Of a DNA stretch of 13,879 nucleotides, positions 13,061 to 13,879 are shown one piece after another. The notes below the pieces were generated by a model. The model saw only the letters and a list, made by a program, of their open reading frames with translations, did not search any database and was not told the DNA's origin. A program made the position numbers and the translations under genes. This stretch comes from JBBSTY01 sp038235385. Its GTDB lineage: Bacteria > Actinomycetota > Acidimicrobiia > Acidimicrobiales > Acidimicrobilacustridaceae. The DNA lies in assembly GCA_038235385.1 (NCBI GenBank), contig JBBSTY010000116.1, forward strand, positions 1 through 13,879, given 5' to 3'. Numbering within the stretch: the stretch's first letter is position 1; each line of letters starts with the position of its first letter.

Positions 13061-13218
13061 ACCCGGCGCGCCGCGCCCGTCGGTGGCGCCGCGCCGGTCG
13101 ATGGCTCCGGGCCGCGACCCGCCCGGCGGCGACCCCGTCGCGGCTGGCGTCGCTCGAGCCTGCTCGCCCGTCGACGGCCGGCCACGCGAGTTGTTCTCGT
13201 ATTTGGTAGAATTAACAT
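13061..13218. other. Intergenic region with an AT-rich promoter patch before the regulator gene
   Basis: The first ~125 bases are GC-rich with no gene seen on the plus strand. From about 13190 to 13218 the sequence turns conspicuously AT-rich (TTGTTC, GTATTTGG, TAGAATTAACAT), the only such patch in the window. It holds the regulator's promoter and may also hold its binding site. Confidence 0.55.
13207..13212 (+). promoter_or_regulatory. -10 box of the regulator gene (leaderless)
   Basis: TAGAAT, six bases before the GTG at 13219. It is the best match to TANNNT in the window. An ATG at 13217-13219 overlaps but is followed at once by a stop (ATGTGA), so GTG is the start. Confidence 0.6.
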
Positions 13219-13879
13219 GTGACGCCCCGCACCCCGAAGCGCGCCGACGCCGACGTCGACACCGTGGTCCCCGCCGAGGGCCCCATGGCACCGCTGCAGC
13301 AGCAGGCGCGGGCGCTCGGCGATCCCACGCGCTACGAGCTGTTCCGGTACCTGGTCGAGGCCGCCGGTCCGGTCGGCGTCGCCGATCTCACCGATCACGT
13401 CGGCCTCAACCACAACGCCGTGCGCCAGCACCTGGCCAAGCTCGTCGACGCCGGCCTCGTGCGCGAGCACACCTCGAGCCCGATCGGGCGTGGCCGGCCC
13501 CGGCTGGTGTACGAGGTCGATCCGGGCGTCGACAGCCGATGGGGGGTCCAGGGGCCCTACGAGCGCCTCTCGCTGTGGTTGGCCGAGATGATCCGCACCG
13601 GGGACTCCCCGCTCGAGATCGGCGAGCGCGTCGGGCGTGAGCGTCACGGCCCGCGGCGCTCGGTCGAGGACCCCGTCGCCGTCCTGGTCGAGGAGATGGC
13701 CCGCGAGGGCTTCGATGCGACGGTCCACCGGCAGGGATCCGACGTGACCCTCACGCTCGACCACGGATTGACCTCCGAGGCGACGACGTATCGCGGCATC
13801 ATCCCGGTCGGCATCGACCCAACGCGGCTCTACGACCTGGTAATGCGAACCTGGACGGCCGTCAAAACCGAGACCTTCG
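13219..13879 (+). CDS. ArsR-like winged-helix transcriptional regulator, incomplete at the right edge
   Basis: A frame open for 220 codons from GTG 13219 to the window end with no stop. It encodes a regulator of the predicted ArsR-like group (COG2345-type). Seen: 'QQQARALGDPTRYELFRYLV' at about residues 29-48, then the winged helix 'VGVADLTDHVGLNHNAVRQHLAKLVDAGLV' at about 52-81 with the recognition helix near 'NHNAVRQHL', a basic wing 'GRGRPRLVYEV' at about 92-102, and 'WGVQGPYERLSLWLAEMIRTG' at about 112-132, a segment typical of this group. Family members normally end in a Cys-containing domain after a 'VDVVL..CPF' strand. Here 'VTLTLDHG' at about 177-184 leads instead into unfamiliar sequence with rarer codons (TAT, CCA, GTA, CGA, AAA), so the last ~110 bases may not belong to the original gene. 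The AT-rich upstream patch suggests autoregulation. Target genes are unknown. Confidence 0.83.
   Translation, partial: MTPRTPKRADADVDTVVPAEGPMAPLQQQARALGDPTRYELFRYLVEAAGPVGVADLTDHVGLNHNAVRQHLAKLVDAGLVREHTSSPIGRGRPRLVYEVDPGVDSRWGVQGPYERLSLWLAEMIRTGDSPLEIGERVGRERHGPRRSVEDPVAVLVEEMAREGFDATVHRQGSDVTLTLDHGLTSEATTYRGIIPVGIDPTRLYDLVMRTWTAVKTETF

Noticed and set aside
13217..13222. ATG at 13217 as the regulator start
   Set aside because: It is followed immediately by a TGA stop; the GTG at 13219 opens the long frame with the winged-helix domain.
11189..13291. A 700-codon minus-strand open frame across rmlA, the MOSC gene and the regulator start
   Set aside because: It is antisense to three recognisable genes and its translation is a low-complexity shadow of high-GC codons with no family features.
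1..13879. A mobile element, prophage or defence island
   Set aside because: No transposase, integrase, restriction, toxin-antitoxin or phage structural gene was recognised. Apart from the possible junction at the far right, composition is even and gene content is chromosomal housekeeping or pigment metabolism.

Overview
The window comes from a very GC-rich bacterial chromosome (about 70% GC by eye, third codon positions almost all G or C). It is most likely an actinobacterium, and plausibly the class Acidimicrobiia. That placement is an inference from the two-subunit (CrtYc/CrtYd) lycopene cyclase, the twin-arginine type leader ending in a 'W.AP....PAAAASG' pattern, and many genes that start 6-7 bases after a TANNNT-like -10 box with no Shine-Dalgarno (leaderless transcripts). 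No rRNA, tRNA, CRISPR array, transposase gene or replication origin was found.

Layout, left to right. A probable gene start leaves the left edge on the minus strand (1-51). A questin-oxidase-like protein (minus, 285-1241) and a small DUF1971/YeaR-like cupin (plus, 1611-1892) diverge across a 369-base intergenic region that carries a five-copy 8-bp tandem repeat. A P-loop uridine-kinase-like protein (minus, 1985-2632) diverges from a cysteine-desulfurase-like class V aminotransferase (plus, 2740-4122). A lipoprotein of unknown function follows (4277-5482).

The centre is a carotenoid locus in two convergent arms. The plus arm is crtYc-crtYd-crtZ (5553-6706), the minus arm is crtI-crtB (9225 down to 6842), and a 7-bp tandem repeat array lies between their 3' ends. 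Together CrtB (two GGPP to phytoene), CrtI (phytoene to lycopene), CrtYc/CrtYd (lycopene to beta-carotene or another cyclised carotene) and CrtZ (ring hydroxylation, zeaxanthin-type products) form a complete path from GGPP to a hydroxylated carotenoid. A GGPP synthase gene is not in the window.

The right part holds a Tat-type secreted, cysteine-rich small protein (9350-9871), a second lipoprotein (10092-11222), an orphan rmlA (dTDP-glucose synthesis, 11333-12205), a MOSC-domain protein (12290-13060), and an ArsR-like winged-helix regulator (13219 to the window end, incomplete). The last ~110 bases of the regulator do not look like the end its family should have, so a junction may lie near 13765.

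I did not find a convincing new defence or mobile system. The most worthwhile leads are the two short tandem repeats, a decayed duplication of the cupin gene's 3' end, a palindromic octamer concentrated upstream of genes, the consistent leaderless promoter pattern, and the possible junction at the right edge.
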